DNA of 34,957 nucleotides from DASSFZ01 sp036514635 (GCA_036514635.1 DATBWU010000122.1:1-34957), one strand, 5' to 3'; counted from the stretch's first letter, positions 14,937 through 24,015 are shown. The notes: generated from the sequence alone by a model not told the origin. Translations and numbers: made by a program.

Positions 14937-17071
14937 ACACAACCACACCGCTCAACCGGCGAGGGTTCCTGAAAGTCTCTGCGACGGCGGGCGGCGGATT
15001 GCTCATCGGCGTGTACCTGGCCGGATGCCAGGCCGCGCCGACTGTCGAACCGACCACGACGGCGCAGCCGCAGCCGACCTCGACCCCCGAACCGACTCCC
15101 ACGCCCGTGCCGATCGTTTCATTCGCGCCCGGCGTGTACCTGCACATCGACAGCACCGGCCTCGTCACCATCACCGTTCATCGATCCGAGATGGGACAGG
15201 GAGTCCGCACTGCGCTGCCCATGATCATCGCCGACGAATTGGAAGCCGACTGGTCGAAAGTGCGCGTGGAGCAGGCCGACGGCGACGCGCGCTACGGCGA
15301 TCAGACGACGGGCGGCAGCGCCAGCGTACAGGGAAGATACTCAATCTTCCGGCGGGCGGGCGCGACTGCGCGCGAGATGCTGATCGCCGCCGCCGCGCAG
15401 CAGTGGGGCGTCGATCCGGCGACGTGCCGTGCCCAAAACGGCGAGGTTATCCACCCGCCCACCGATCAACGCCTGTCCTTCGGCGAGTGCGTGCCGCTAG
15501 CCGTGTCGCTGCCGGTGCCGGGCAACCCGCCGCTCAAGGATCCAAAAGACTTTCGCCTGATCGGGACGCGCATCGGCAACGTGGATAATCCCCAGTTTGT
15601 CACCGGCAAGGCGACCTTCGGGCTGGACGTGCGAGTGCCCGGCATGTTGTACGCCGTTGTCGCCCGCTGCCCTGTCTTCGGTGGGAAGGCAGCCCGCTTC
15701 GACGACGCGAAAGCCAAAGCGATCGCGGGCGTGCGCCAGGTCGTGGAGATCAATACGGGTGTCGCCGTCGTCGCCGAGAGCACGTGGGCGGCGATTCAGG
15801 GCCGGCGCGCGCTGGAGATCGAGTGGAACGAAGGCCTCAACGCAGACCTGTCATCGGACGCGATCCGTCAGCAGTTGCAGGATGCTATCGCAGACAGGTC
15901 CAGCCGCTCGACGCTGGAGGGTCGCGTCATCGAGGCCGTATACGAAGCGCCGTACCTGGCGCACGCGCCGATGGAGCCGATGAATGCCACCGCCGACGTG
16001 CGCGCCGATAGGTGCGAAGCGTGGGTTCCGACGCAGAATCCGCAGCCGGCGCTGATGATGGTGAACGGCGCCGTCGCCAGGCCGACCACGCTCCACGTCC
16101 CCTTGCTCGGCGGCGGATTTGGTCGCCGCCTGGAAGTGGATTACGCTATCGAAGCCGCGCGCGTGTCGCAAGCCGTGGGCGCACCGGTACAGGTGGTATG
16201 GACGCGCGAGGACGATATTCAGCATGACTACTATCGTCCCATGAGCGTTCACCTGCTTCGGGGCAGCCTCGACGCGCAGGGTTCCCTGTCAGGCTGGCAG
16301 CACTTCGTCGCGTCTCAGGGCATCAACGGGCTGACGATGAGCGGCGGGATCGAAGCCATCCAAAGCGGCGCGAGCGACATAGCCTATCGAATCGATCAGA
16401 GGCGCATCACGCCGATCCTCGTCAGAATGCCCGTCCCGACCGGCTGGTGGCGATCGGTGTACAACTCGCAGAACGCTTTCGTCAACGAGTGTTTCCTCGA
16501 CGAGCTGGCCGAGGCGGCAGGCCGCGACCCCTTTGAGTTTCGGCGCGCACTGTTGCCGGATGCGCAACGAGCCGTCCTGGAACTGGCGGCGTCGAAAGCC
16601 GGCTGGGGCAGCCCGCTGCCCAACGGCCAGGGTCGGGGCATCGCCTGCCACACAACATTCGGTGTGACGCACGTCGCGCAGGTCGCCGAGGTGTCCGTGT
16701 CACCAGACGGCGCGGTCCGCGTGAACCGCGTCGTGTGCGCGGTGGATTGTGGCCGCGTCATCAACCCGGACATCGTCGAAGCCCAGATGGAAGGTGGCAT
16801 CGTGCTCGGCCTGACGGCCGCGCTGAAGGGTGAGATCACCATCGAGAAGGGGCGCGTGAAGCAGACCAATTTCCGCGACTATCCGCTGTTGCGCATGGAC
16901 GAGATGCCGGTGGTGGAAGTCTACCTCGCGCCCAGTGAGCGCGAGCCGCAGGGCATCGGCGAGATGGGTGTGCCCCCCATCACGCCCGCCGTCGTCAACG
17001 CGATCTACGCCGCGACCGGCAAGCGCATCCGCCGCCTGCCGGTTCGGGCCGAGGACTTGCGCAACACTTAG
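14933..17071 (+). CDS. iorB: Molybdopterin-binding large subunit of a molybdenum hydroxylase, Tat lipoprotein
   Basis: A 712-residue catalytic subunit of the isoquinoline 1-oxidoreductase/aldehyde oxidase family. The N-terminus has a Tat motif (R9-R10-G-F-L-K) and a lipobox LAGC with C32, then a Thr/Pro-rich linker, so it is predicted to be exported folded with its small subunit and lipid-anchored. Family blocks visible are HRSEMGQGVRTALP, GGSASVQGRYSIFRRAG, PLLGGGFGRRLEVDYAIEA and GIGEMGVPP, where E677 aligns with the catalytic glutamate of the family. The start ATG overlaps the small-subunit stop by 4 bases. The nearby Moco riboswitch and FmdE gene fit a demand for molybdenum cofactor. Confidence 0.92.
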   Translation: MNTTTPLNRRGFLKVSATAGGGLLIGVYLAGCQAAPTVEPTTTAQPQPTSTPEPTPTPVPIVSFAPGVYLHIDSTGLVTITVHRSEMGQGVRTALPMIIADELEADWSKVRVEQADGDARYGDQTTGGSASVQGRYSIFRRAGATAREMLIAAAAQQWGVDPATCRAQNGEVIHPPTDQRLSFGECVPLAVSLPVPGNPPLKDPKDFRLIGTRIGNVDNPQFVTGKATFGLDVRVPGMLYAVVARCPVFGGKAARFDDAKAKAIAGVRQVVEINTGVAVVAESTWAAIQGRRALEIEWNEGLNADLSSDAIRQQLQDAIADRSSRSTLEGRVIEAVYEAPYLAHAPMEPMNATADVRADRCEAWVPTQNPQPALMMVNGAVARPTTLHVPLLGGGFGRRLEVDYAIEAARVSQAVGAPVQVVWTREDDIQHDYYRPMSVHLLRGSLDAQGSLSGWQHFVASQGINGLTMSGGIEAIQSGASDIAYRIDQRRITPILVRMPVPTGWWRSVYNSQNAFVNECFLDELAEAAGRDPFEFRRALLPDAQRAVLELAASKAGWGSPLPNGQGRGIACHTTFGVTHVAQVAEVSVSPDGAVRVNRVVCAVDCGRVINPDIVEAQMEGGIVLGLTAALKGEITIEKGRVKQTNFRDYPLLRMDEMPVVEVYLAPSEREPQGIGEMGVPPITPAVVNAIYAATGKRIRRLPVRAEDLRNT

Positions 17072-17075
17072 GCAG

Positions 17076-17168
17076 CTGGTGATTGCACACATGTTGGGGC
17101 GACAGTTGAACTGTCGCCCAACGCCCGCAGTGCAACTGCGGACGAACGGACTTGTGAATAATCACCAG
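17076..17168. mobile_element. MITE-like element, 93 bp, full copy 1
   Basis: Imperfect terminal inverted repeats CTGGTGATTGCACACA (17076-17091) and TTGTGAATAATCACCAG (17152-17168). Inside are two nested hairpins: GCGACAGTT/AACTGTCGC within 17093-17119 and CCGCAGT/ACTGCGG (17126-17142). No coding capacity. It lies 4 bases after the iorB stop and 8 bases before the stop of the opposing lipoprotein gene. Transposition is inferred only from repetition and ends. Confidence 0.7.
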
Positions 17169-17176
17169 GCAACGAG

Positions 17177-18562
17177 TTACTGATAGATCTGCCTCAGTTG
17201 GCTTTCGGCCTGGGTCATGGCATCCTGCGTGGACATTCCCGCGCAAGCGTTAGCGAACATATCCACGACAATCCACTGGGTATACGACTCAGCCGCCTGC
17301 AGGCCGCTCGTCCGGCTCGGATAACCGGGCAGGTGCGCGGTCCCGGCGATGCCCTTGAACGCCGCCTGTTCTGCCTGCATGTTCCACGGCATGATCACCA
17401 TGTCCTCGTAGGCCCGCAGCAGCGGATAGGTGAAGCTGGAACCCGCCTGCGCCCACGGCGCCAGTTGCTCTTTCTCGTTCAGATACTGGATGAGCGCTTT
17501 AGCGGCGTCCACGTTGGGCGAGCGGCTCAAGACTGCCTGCGAGGTCACCTCAGCATAGGTGACCTTGCCCGCCGGGCCGGCCGGATACTGCGAGTGATTG
17601 GTGGCTTTGTAGATATTCAGCGCGATGTTCTTGAGCGTCGCCCACAGACTGGCGGTATCGTTCGTCGCGCTGATCTCGCTGGCACTGTAGACGCGATTGT
17701 TCGACGCATCATCCCACGAGAGCACGTCCGGGATCATCGCCTCTTGGAAGAACTGCCGCATGAAGTCGATCGCGGCCGCCGTCTCCCTGGAGTTGATCGC
17801 CACCGTTTTGCCGTCGGCCTCCACTTCCTTGCCGCCGAACGACCACAGGATCGAGTAGGCGAAGTCGTTGCCGTCACTCACGGCGTGCCCCAACGGGAAG
17901 CCGAGCGGCGGCAGTTGGGCGGCCTTGAGCTTGCGGCCCAGGTCGAGCATTTCGTCCCAGGTCTTGGGCGATTCCTTGTAGCCTACGGTCTCGAAATTAT
18001 CCCGGCGGTAAACGATGGCGTGTGGGGCAAAAAAGCGCGGCACGGCCAGCCACCGGCCGTCGACGTTGCAGGCCTCCTCACCCACCGGATACCAGCCACC
18101 GAAGCGGCTGCCCAGATCATCGGCCACGTCAGACACATCGACCAACTGCTCTGCAAACAGGTACGGCGAGTTCTGGCTCAGCTCGATGAGGTCCGGGCCG
18201 GCGCCGGTTTCGGCCACGCTCGCGGCAATCGTCTGCAACTCATTCAGAGACACGATGTCCACTTGCACCGGCACGCCATTCTTCGCGCCCCAGGCGTTGA
18301 CCTGGGCCGCCAGGATGTCATTGACCTCCGGGATAAACGCGGCTCGCAGCTTCAGAGTGAGGACAGAGCCGGGCGCTACGGTAACCTTGCCGCCCGCCCC
18401 GGTGGCCGGGGTCGGCGCAGGCGTCTCGGCAGGCGCGCAGGCCGCCAGGGCTGCAGCGATCGTGGGAACTGAGAGACCCGCCGCCAGCGACAACCGGATG
18501 AATTCGCGCCGCGAAAGTCTACCCGACGCCAGGCGATTGATGAGATCGCGTTCCTCCTTCAT
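17177..18562 (-). CDS. ABC-type sugar-binding lipoprotein (solute-binding family 1), Tat-exported
   Basis: A 461-residue extracytoplasmic binding protein. The signal has a twin-arginine motif (L-S-R18-R19-E-F-I-R) and lipobox LAAC with C42, followed by a Pro/Thr/Gly linker. The body shows the family 1 maltose/multiple-sugar-binding pattern: LKLRAAFIPEVNDILAAQVN, GPDLIELSQNSPYLFAEQL, WLAVPRFFAPHAIVYRRDNF and PKTWDEMLDLGRKL. GGAGG lies 5 bases before ATG 18562. Permease and ATPase genes are absent on either side, so it is an orphan that must work with a transporter elsewhere. Its 3' end faces iorB, separated by the MITE-like element. Confidence 0.9.
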   Translation of the reverse strand: MKEERDLINRLASGRLSRREFIRLSLAAGLSVPTIAAALAACAPAETPAPTPATGAGGKVTVAPGSVLTLKLRAAFIPEVNDILAAQVNAWGAKNGVPVQVDIVSLNELQTIAASVAETGAGPDLIELSQNSPYLFAEQLVDVSDVADDLGSRFGGWYPVGEEACNVDGRWLAVPRFFAPHAIVYRRDNFETVGYKESPKTWDEMLDLGRKLKAAQLPPLGFPLGHAVSDGNDFAYSILWSFGGKEVEADGKTVAINSRETAAAIDFMRQFFQEAMIPDVLSWDDASNNRVYSASEISATNDTASLWATLKNIALNIYKATNHSQYPAGPAGKVTYAEVTSQAVLSRSPNVDAAKALIQYLNEKEQLAPWAQAGSSFTYPLLRAYEDMVIMPWNMQAEQAAFKGIAGTAHLPGYPSRTSGLQAAESYTQWIVVDMFANACAGMSTQDAMTQAESQLRQIYQ

Positions 18563-18598
18563 TTTTCCTCCAGGTGAGTTGACTCCCCTACCCTATGC

Positions 18599-18626
18599 AG
18601 TATGCAACTGCCCCGGCTGGTGTCAA
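18599..18626 (-). promoter_or_regulatory. Candidate promoter of the sugar-binding lipoprotein gene
   Basis: On the minus strand a perfect TTGACA (18626-18621), 16-base spacer and CATACT (18604-18599), about 36 bases before the ATG. Confidence 0.55.
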
Positions 18627-18637
18627 GTGTATATTGA

Positions 18638-18737
18638 CTGGTGATTGCACACAAGTGCTCCAGGCCCGCGTCTCGCGGGCCGCGCGAAGCGGGCGAGGAC
18701 GCGGACGGAAAGCCATCGAGATGTGAACAATCGCCAG
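18638..18737. mobile_element. MITE-like element, 100 bp, full copy 2
   Basis: Terminal inverted repeats CTGGTGATTGCACACA (18638-18653, identical to copy 1) and TGTGAACAATCGCCAG (18722-18737). The interior differs from copy 1 but again contains a strong hairpin (GCCCGCG/CGCGGGC, about 18664-18680). It sits between the divergent promoters of the lipoprotein gene and gyrA. Confidence 0.7.
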
Positions 18738-18745
18738 GAGTTCGC

Positions 18746-18775
18746 TTAGACTTATGCCTGTGGCTGGGGTATAAT
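18746..18775 (+). promoter_or_regulatory. Candidate gyrA promoter
   Basis: TTAGAC (18746-18751), 18-base spacer, perfect TATAAT (18770-18775) followed by TG. The predicted leader is about 35 bases and contains AGGAG (18801-18805). The MITE-like element ends 8 bases upstream of the -35. Confidence 0.55.
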
Positions 18776-18816
18776 TGTCGTGTTTCCCTGGGGTTGAAAC
18801 AGGAGTTTGAGTGTAG

Positions 18817-21441
18817 ATGCTAGGTAATATCCGCACGATCGACATTGAGCAAGAAATGCGCGGGGCGTACCTGGATTACGCGATGAGCGTGATCGTCGCC
18901 CGCGCTTTGCCCGATGCCCGTGACGGCCTGAAGCCGGTGCATCGCCGCATCCTGTACGCGATGCACGATATGGGCTTGCGCTCCAACTCGCCGTACAAGA
19001 AATCGGCCCGTATCGTCGGCGAAGTGCTGGGCAAGTACCACCCGCACGGCGACGCCGCCGTGTACGACACGATGGCCCGCATGGCGCAGGACTTTTCCAT
19101 GCGCTACATCCTGGTCGACGGGCAGGGCAACTTCGGCTCGATCGACGGCGACGCGCCGGCGGCGATGCGCTACACCGAGGCCCGCCTCAGCCGCCTGGCC
19201 GAAGAGCTGCTGGCCGACATCGACCGGGATACCGTCGATTGGCTGGACAACTTCGACGCGACGTTGAAAGAGCCGTCGGTGCTGCCCAGCCAGTTGCCCA
19301 ACCTGCTGCTCAACGGCTCGTCCGGCATCGCCGTCGGCATGGCAACCAACATCCCGCCGCACAATCTGCGCGAGGTGTGCGACGCGATCGGCTTTCTGAT
19401 CGACCGTTGGGAATCGATCGTCGAGGCGCGGCGCACGGAAGCGGCGGACGCGCAGCAGCCGTTCGCGCGCGACGACGAGTTGGGTGCGCTGGACGGCCTG
19501 TTCCACACCGCCGAGGACAACGTCACCGTTGACGATCTGATGCAGTTCGTCAAAGGCCCGGACTTCCCGACCGGCGCGCTGATCCTGGGCCGCGAGGGCA
19601 TCGTCAACTCGTACGCCACCGGCCACGGGCGCATCGTCATGCGCAGCGTCGCCAACATCGAAGAGATGAAGGGCGGGCGCTATCGCATCGTCGTCAGCGA
19701 GATTCCGTACCAGGTCAACAAGAGCGCGCTAATCGAGCGCATGGCCGAGCTGGTGCGCGACGAGCGCATCCCGGACATCTCCGACATCCGCGACGAGTCC
19801 GACCGCAACGGGCTGACTGTCGTCATCGAGTTGAAGCGCGGATCGCAGCCCAAGACCGTCCTCAACAAACTGTACAAGTACACCGCGCTACAATCGACGT
19901 TCGGCGTGCAGATGCTGGCGCTGGTCGATGGTCAGCCGCGCCTGCTCAGCCTGAAGCGGGCATTGCAAATCTTCATCGAGCACCGGCATCGCGTCATCAC
20001 CCGGCGGGCCGAGTTCGATCTGGCAAAGGCGAAACACCGCGCGCACATTCTGGAAGGTCTGCGCATCGCGCTGGCCAACCTCGACGCGGTGATCAAGACC
20101 ATCCGCGAATCGCCCGACGCGGATACGGCGCGCACGCGCTTGATGGAGCGCTTCAAGCTGAGCGAAGTTCAGGCGCAGGCAATCCTCGACATGCAGTTGC
20201 GCCGCCTGGCCGCGCTGGAGCGTCAGAAGATCGAGGAAGAGTATCAGCAGGTGATGCAGACCATCGCCCGCCTGGAAGACCTGCTGGCGAACCCGCACAA
20301 AATCCTGGCGCTGGTCAAAGACGAGACACTCGCGCTGAAGGAGAAGTACGGCGACGCCCGGCGCACGCGCATCGCCGCCGAGGCGACCGAGGAAATGTCG
20401 ATCGAGGACCTGGTTGCCGACGAAGAGGTGCTCATCCAACTGACCGAGCGCGGCTACATCAAGCGATTGCCGGTCAAGGCGTTCCGCGCGCAGGCGCGCG
20501 GCGGGCGTGGCGTGACCGGCATGCAGACGCGCGAAGAGGACGCGGTGGAGTATATCTTCGCCACGCGCACGCTACACCACGTGCTGTTCTTCTCCGACAA
20601 GGGCAAGGTGTATCATCTGCGCGCCTACGAAGTGCCCGACGCCGATCGCACAGCGAAGGGCGTGCCGCTGGTCAACCTGATCACGCTCGGCGAGAACGAG
20701 CGTGTCACCGCAGCCGTGGCCGTGCCCGACTTCGACCCAAACTCGTACTTCACCATGTGCACGCGCCACGGGCGCATCAAGCGTGTCTCGGCGGAAGAGT
20801 TCGAGGCGGTGCGGCCCAGTGGCATCATCGCCATCTCGCTCGACGAGGGCGATACGCTGGGCTGGGTCAAAGTCACCCGCGACGATCAACACATCATCAT
20901 CGTCACCGAAAAAGGGCAGGCGCTGCGCTTCAGCAGCCGCCTGGTCAGGCCGATGGGCCGCGTGGCGGGAGGCGTCAACGCGATCCGGCTGGCTAAGGAC
21001 GATTGCGTGACCTCGATGGAAGCCATCGCCGACCGTGGCGAACTGCTCGTCGTGACGGCGAAAGGCTACGGCAAGCGCACGCCGCTCAATCAGTATCCGA
21101 CGAAGGGCCGCGCTACCGGCGGCGTCCGAACGATCGCGGATCGCTTAGATGAAACGGGTGTCATCGCCTCGGCGCGCGTGGTGTTCTCCGAAGACGAAGT
21201 GACGATCATCACGGCGGGCGGCATCGCGCTGCGCACGGCGGTGTCGAACATCGCCCGGTCGGGTCGCCCGACGCGCGGCGTGAAAGTGATCGCCTTGCAG
21301 GACGGCGACGCGGTCGCGTCGATCGCGCGCATCGAGGGCGGCGATCGAACCGTGACCGAATCGAGCGAGCCGGTTGAAGAAGCCGCTCCGGTCATGAGCG
21401 ACAACGGTCAGGAACCGATAGCCGAAAGCGTCAACAAATAG
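18817..21441 (+). CDS. gyrA: DNA gyrase subunit A
   Basis: An 874-residue type IIA topoisomerase subunit that cuts and rejoins DNA as A2B2 with GyrB. The catalytic tyrosine is Y119 in AAMRYTEARL. The quinolone-determining segment is HPHGDAAVYDTMARMAQDFS. The position of E. coli Ser83 is Ala80 here and Asp87 is Asp84, so the serine that anchors the quinolone water-metal bridge is missing. The C-terminal beta-pinwheel carries a GyrA box QARGGRG starting at Q559, which marks it as gyrase rather than ParC. The tail is acidic (EPVEEAAPVMSDNGQEPIAE). gyrB is not adjacent in this window. The stop TAG runs into the repeat border GGCAACGGAT. Confidence 0.97.
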   Translation: MLGNIRTIDIEQEMRGAYLDYAMSVIVARALPDARDGLKPVHRRILYAMHDMGLRSNSPYKKSARIVGEVLGKYHPHGDAAVYDTMARMAQDFSMRYILVDGQGNFGSIDGDAPAAMRYTEARLSRLAEELLADIDRDTVDWLDNFDATLKEPSVLPSQLPNLLLNGSSGIAVGMATNIPPHNLREVCDAIGFLIDRWESIVEARRTEAADAQQPFARDDELGALDGLFHTAEDNVTVDDLMQFVKGPDFPTGALILGREGIVNSYATGHGRIVMRSVANIEEMKGGRYRIVVSEIPYQVNKSALIERMAELVRDERIPDISDIRDESDRNGLTVVIELKRGSQPKTVLNKLYKYTALQSTFGVQMLALVDGQPRLLSLKRALQIFIEHRHRVITRRAEFDLAKAKHRAHILEGLRIALANLDAVIKTIRESPDADTARTRLMERFKLSEVQAQAILDMQLRRLAALERQKIEEEYQQVMQTIARLEDLLANPHKILALVKDETLALKEKYGDARRTRIAAEATEEMSIEDLVADEEVLIQLTERGYIKRLPVKAFRAQARGGRGVTGMQTREEDAVEYIFATRTLHHVLFFSDKGKVYHLRAYEVPDADRTAKGVPLVNLITLGENERVTAAVAVPDFDPNSYFTMCTRHGRIKRVSAEEFEAVRPSGIIAISLDEGDTLGWVKVTRDDQHIIIVTEKGQALRFSSRLVRPMGRVAGGVNAIRLAKDDCVTSMEAIADRGELLVVTAKGYGKRTPLNQYPTKGRATGGVRTIADRLDETGVIASARVVFSEDEVTIITAGGIALRTAVSNIARSGRPTRGVKVIALQDGDAVASIARIEGGDRTVTESSEPVEEAAPVMSDNGQEPIAESVNK

Positions 21442-21504
21442 GCAACGGATAGGCGAGTCAGCGAGTCAGCGAATCGGCGAAGGTAGGAGTCGTCTCCAGA
21501 CGAC
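21441..21504. repeat. 8-bp word array and hairpin after gyrA
   Basis: GGCAACGGAT (21441-21450) overlaps the gyrA stop and is followed by three CGARTCRG units (21454-21477). Then comes GTCGTCT-cc-AGACGAC (21489-21504), a perfect 7-bp hairpin with a CT..AG core. The same border and unit recur after mutS. The rest of the spacer to 21590 is 'ccagacgacgaccgaccc' and 'gttcgtccgtattgatccgtg' words. Confidence 0.8.
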
Positions 21505-21590
21505 GACCGGCCAGACGACGACCGACCCGATCCATCAGTGTTCGTCCGTATTGATCCGTGTCCCGTTTTGCTTCACCATCGAGTGCAGCC

Positions 21591-22538
21591 ATGCTGGGAG
21601 CGCCTGCGCTGGAATTGACTGAAGTGCAACAACGCGCGCTGGAGAATTTGCCGCCGCTCGTGTCCGAGGCTCTGTCGCGCTTTTGCGAGAGGCTGCTGGC
21701 GCGCTTCGGTGACGACATCCGGCGCGTGATCCTCTACGGCTCCTTCGTGCGCGGCGAGGCGCACGACGAGTCGGACGTGGATGTGATGGTGGTGGTCGCG
21801 TGGGAGGAGGAAAGGCTACCCGACGGCTGGTATCGCAGCCCGTACAGCGATCCGCGCTGGCAGGCCATCATTGACATTGCGGTCGAGTCTACGCTGGAGT
21901 CTGAGCGTTACTTTTCTCCCCTCGTCGTCAGCGAGACACTTTTTCAAAGCAGCAGAGGTGACGCGGTAGAGGAAGCGCGGCGCGAGGGAATTGTGCTCTA
22001 TACGTGCGCGTCTGGAATCACTTCTGCCGGGAAGCGTCTTACACGATTGACGACTTCCTCCGATACCCCCGTCCATCCTTCGGTTGACCGCGCCTTGAGA
22101 GAGGCGACAGAAGATTACGACACAGAGCCTGCTGATTTGGACGATCCGCACCAGTGGCTTCTGTTGGCAGACGATGAACTGCGCGTCGTGCGTGATTTAA
22201 TCAAGGATGCACACTACGCTCAGGCTGTTTCTCGTGCGTACTACGGCATGTTTTATGCGGCGAAGGCGATGTTACTCGCGATAGGTATCAGCGTGAAGAG
22301 CCACAAGGGCGTCATCGCGCAGTTTGGCAGGTGCTTCGTCGAGACTGGACGGATTGAGGCGCGTTTTGAAAGCATACTCTCGCGCGCAAATGAAGAGCGG
22401 TTGCGCAGCGACTACGCCCCCAAATCGCATCCCAAGCGCGAAGACGTAGAGCAAGCCCTTCATGACGCCGAAACCTTCATCGCCCAAGCGCATGAACTGG
22501 TCGACGAGGAGTTGAAGAAGCGCGGGGCGCAGGTGTGA
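21591..22538 (+). CDS. Fused MNT nucleotidyltransferase-HEPN domain protein
   Basis: A 315-residue fusion of what is usually a two-gene toxin-antitoxin pair. Residues ~35-150 are a minimal nucleotidyltransferase with G50-S51-x10-D62-V-D64 and a third acidic residue, probably D95 (IIDIA). Residues ~180-315 are a HEPN domain of the UPF0332 kind, with SRAYYGMFYAAKAML (R215, Y217, Y218), then KSHKGVIAQFG and FVETG. In known pairs the MNT partner modifies and silences the HEPN RNase; in one chain this would be built-in control. The HEPN half uses visibly more AT-rich codons than the MNT half, suggesting a join of genes with different histories. No Shine-Dalgarno is clear; ATG 21591 was preferred to GTG 21558, which lies in repeat sequence. 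Confidence 0.8.
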   Translation: MLGAPALELTEVQQRALENLPPLVSEALSRFCERLLARFGDDIRRVILYGSFVRGEAHDESDVDVMVVVAWEEERLPDGWYRSPYSDPRWQAIIDIAVESTLESERYFSPLVVSETLFQSSRGDAVEEARREGIVLYTCASGITSAGKRLTRLTTSSDTPVHPSVDRALREATEDYDTEPADLDDPHQWLLLADDELRVVRDLIKDAHYAQAVSRAYYGMFYAAKAMLLAIGISVKSHKGVIAQFGRCFVETGRIEARFESILSRANEERLRSDYAPKSHPKREDVEQALHDAETFIAQAHELVDEELKKRGAQV

Positions 22539-22545
22539 GGCACTG

Positions 22546-23913
22546 GTGTTAACGTCCACCGTTCTCCGGGCCGGGCCGGGCCAACTGGTCGAATACCTGG
22601 CCGACGCCGAGGTCGAGGCGCTGGCCGAGACGCTGGTCGCTTTTGCGAACAGCGACGGCGGCACACTGTTGCTCGGCGTCGACGAGAACGGCAAGCCGAA
22701 CGGCCACGTCTTCCCCGACGAAGCCGAATCCGCGCTACGCGGCGCCGAAGCGCGCTGCCGGCCCGCCGTGCAGGTGAAGTGGGAACAGGTGGACATGACC
22801 GGCGCGACAGTCGTCGCCGTGCATGTGTCGCGCAGCACCGAACTCCACTCGCTCAACGATGGCCGCGTGCTGGTGCGGATGGGCGTGGAGAACCGCCCGC
22901 TCGGCGGGGAAGCGATCCGCCAACTCGCCGCGACGAAGAGCAGCGCCGACTATGAGAGCGAAACCGTCCCCGGCGCGAGCCGGGCCGACCTGGACGACGC
23001 CATCCTCGCCGAGTTTGTCGAGAAGCGCGAGGAGCGCCAGCGCAAGCGGCTGGCCGTCAGCCCCGACGAGATGCTGCACGAGATCGGCGCGCTGGATGCA
23101 TCGGGCTATCCGACGATGGCGGGCGTGCTGCTGTTCGGCAAGAATCCGCAACAGTTCATCCCGCAAAGCGGCTTGGTGTTCGTGAAGTTCATCGGCACCG
23201 AGCCGCGCGGCGAAGGCGGCCTGCCCGGCTACGGGAGACGTGAAGAGATCAGCGGCCCGCTGGCGCGCGTCATCGAGACGGCCTGGGAAGCCGTGTGGGA
23301 AGAGATGCACGTCGGGGCGGTGGTGAAGGGCCTGCAGCGCGAAGAGAAAACCGAGTATCCGCCGTTCGCCGTGCGCGAGGCGCTGGTGAACGCGGTGTGC
23401 CACCGCGATTATCGGCTGAAGGGGCGGCGCATCGAGATTCGCATGTTCGCCGATCGGCTGGAAGTGATCAGCCCCGGCGGCCTGCCCGGTTTCATCACCG
23501 TCGACAACATCGTCGAAGAGCACTTCTCGCGCAACCCGCGCATCGTAGCCGGCTTGTTCCAGTGGGGCTACATCGAAGAGCTGGGCCTGGGCATCGATCG
23601 CATGATCGAGGAGATGACCCAAGCCGGGCATCCCGCGCCGCACTTCAAAGCCACGCCGTACTCGTTCACCGTGACGCTGAGCAACGCACACGTGCGCCGG
23701 GCCACACCGGCCTGGGAGAAGACGATGAACGAACGGCAGGCTCGCGCGCTGGCGTACATCCGCGAGCACGGACAGATCACGAATCGGGAGTACCAGCAAA
23801 TCTGTCCAGACGTGACGGCAGAAACTCTGCGCCTGGACTTAGTCGATCTGGTAAATCGCGGAATTATCCTTCGGATTGGCGCAAAAAAGGGCACATACTA
23901 CATCATGAAGTAG
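22546..23913 (+). CDS. AlbA_2 (Schlafen-like) DNA-binding protein with GHKL ATPase and winged helix
   Basis: A 455-residue protein of the 'RecG-related' group. Residues ~10-125 are an AlbA_2/Schlafen-type domain (LVAFANSDGGTLLLGVDENG). A mid region with PTMAGVLLFGKNPQQFIP follows. Residues ~274-390 are a GHKL-type ATPase (HATPase_c_4) with FAVREALVNAVCHRDY (N282), RLEVISPGGLPGFI and YIEELGLGIDRM. The C-terminus (~392-455) is a winged-helix segment (ITNREYQQICPDVTAETLRLDLVDLV). Such proteins are put down as ATP-dependent transcription regulators, and some AlbA_2 proteins act in conflict systems. It starts with GTG 7 bases after the MNT-HEPN stop, with GTGAGG upstream, so the two are probably one operon. 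Confidence 0.85.
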   Translation: MLTSTVLRAGPGQLVEYLADAEVEALAETLVAFANSDGGTLLLGVDENGKPNGHVFPDEAESALRGAEARCRPAVQVKWEQVDMTGATVVAVHVSRSTELHSLNDGRVLVRMGVENRPLGGEAIRQLAATKSSADYESETVPGASRADLDDAILAEFVEKREERQRKRLAVSPDEMLHEIGALDASGYPTMAGVLLFGKNPQQFIPQSGLVFVKFIGTEPRGEGGLPGYGRREEISGPLARVIETAWEAVWEEMHVGAVVKGLQREEKTEYPPFAVREALVNAVCHRDYRLKGRRIEIRMFADRLEVISPGGLPGFITVDNIVEEHFSRNPRIVAGLFQWGYIEELGLGIDRMIEEMTQAGHPAPHFKATPYSFTVTLSNAHVRRATPAWEKTMNERQARALAYIREHGQITNREYQQICPDVTAETLRLDLVDLVNRGIILRIGAKKGTYYIMK

Positions 23914-24015
23914 CTGGCTCGAGGTGAGCGGCACTTGCTACGTGCTGGTCGCCCCGGAAATTTATCCCAAATATTTCCCAAGCCGCAGATTGGGATAGTT
24001 ATGTAGCGAGGATTC

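Noticed and set aside
17093..17142. Rho-independent terminator after iorB
   Set aside because: The stems are strong but no T-run follows on either strand, and the hairpins lie inside the terminal repeats of a repeated element.
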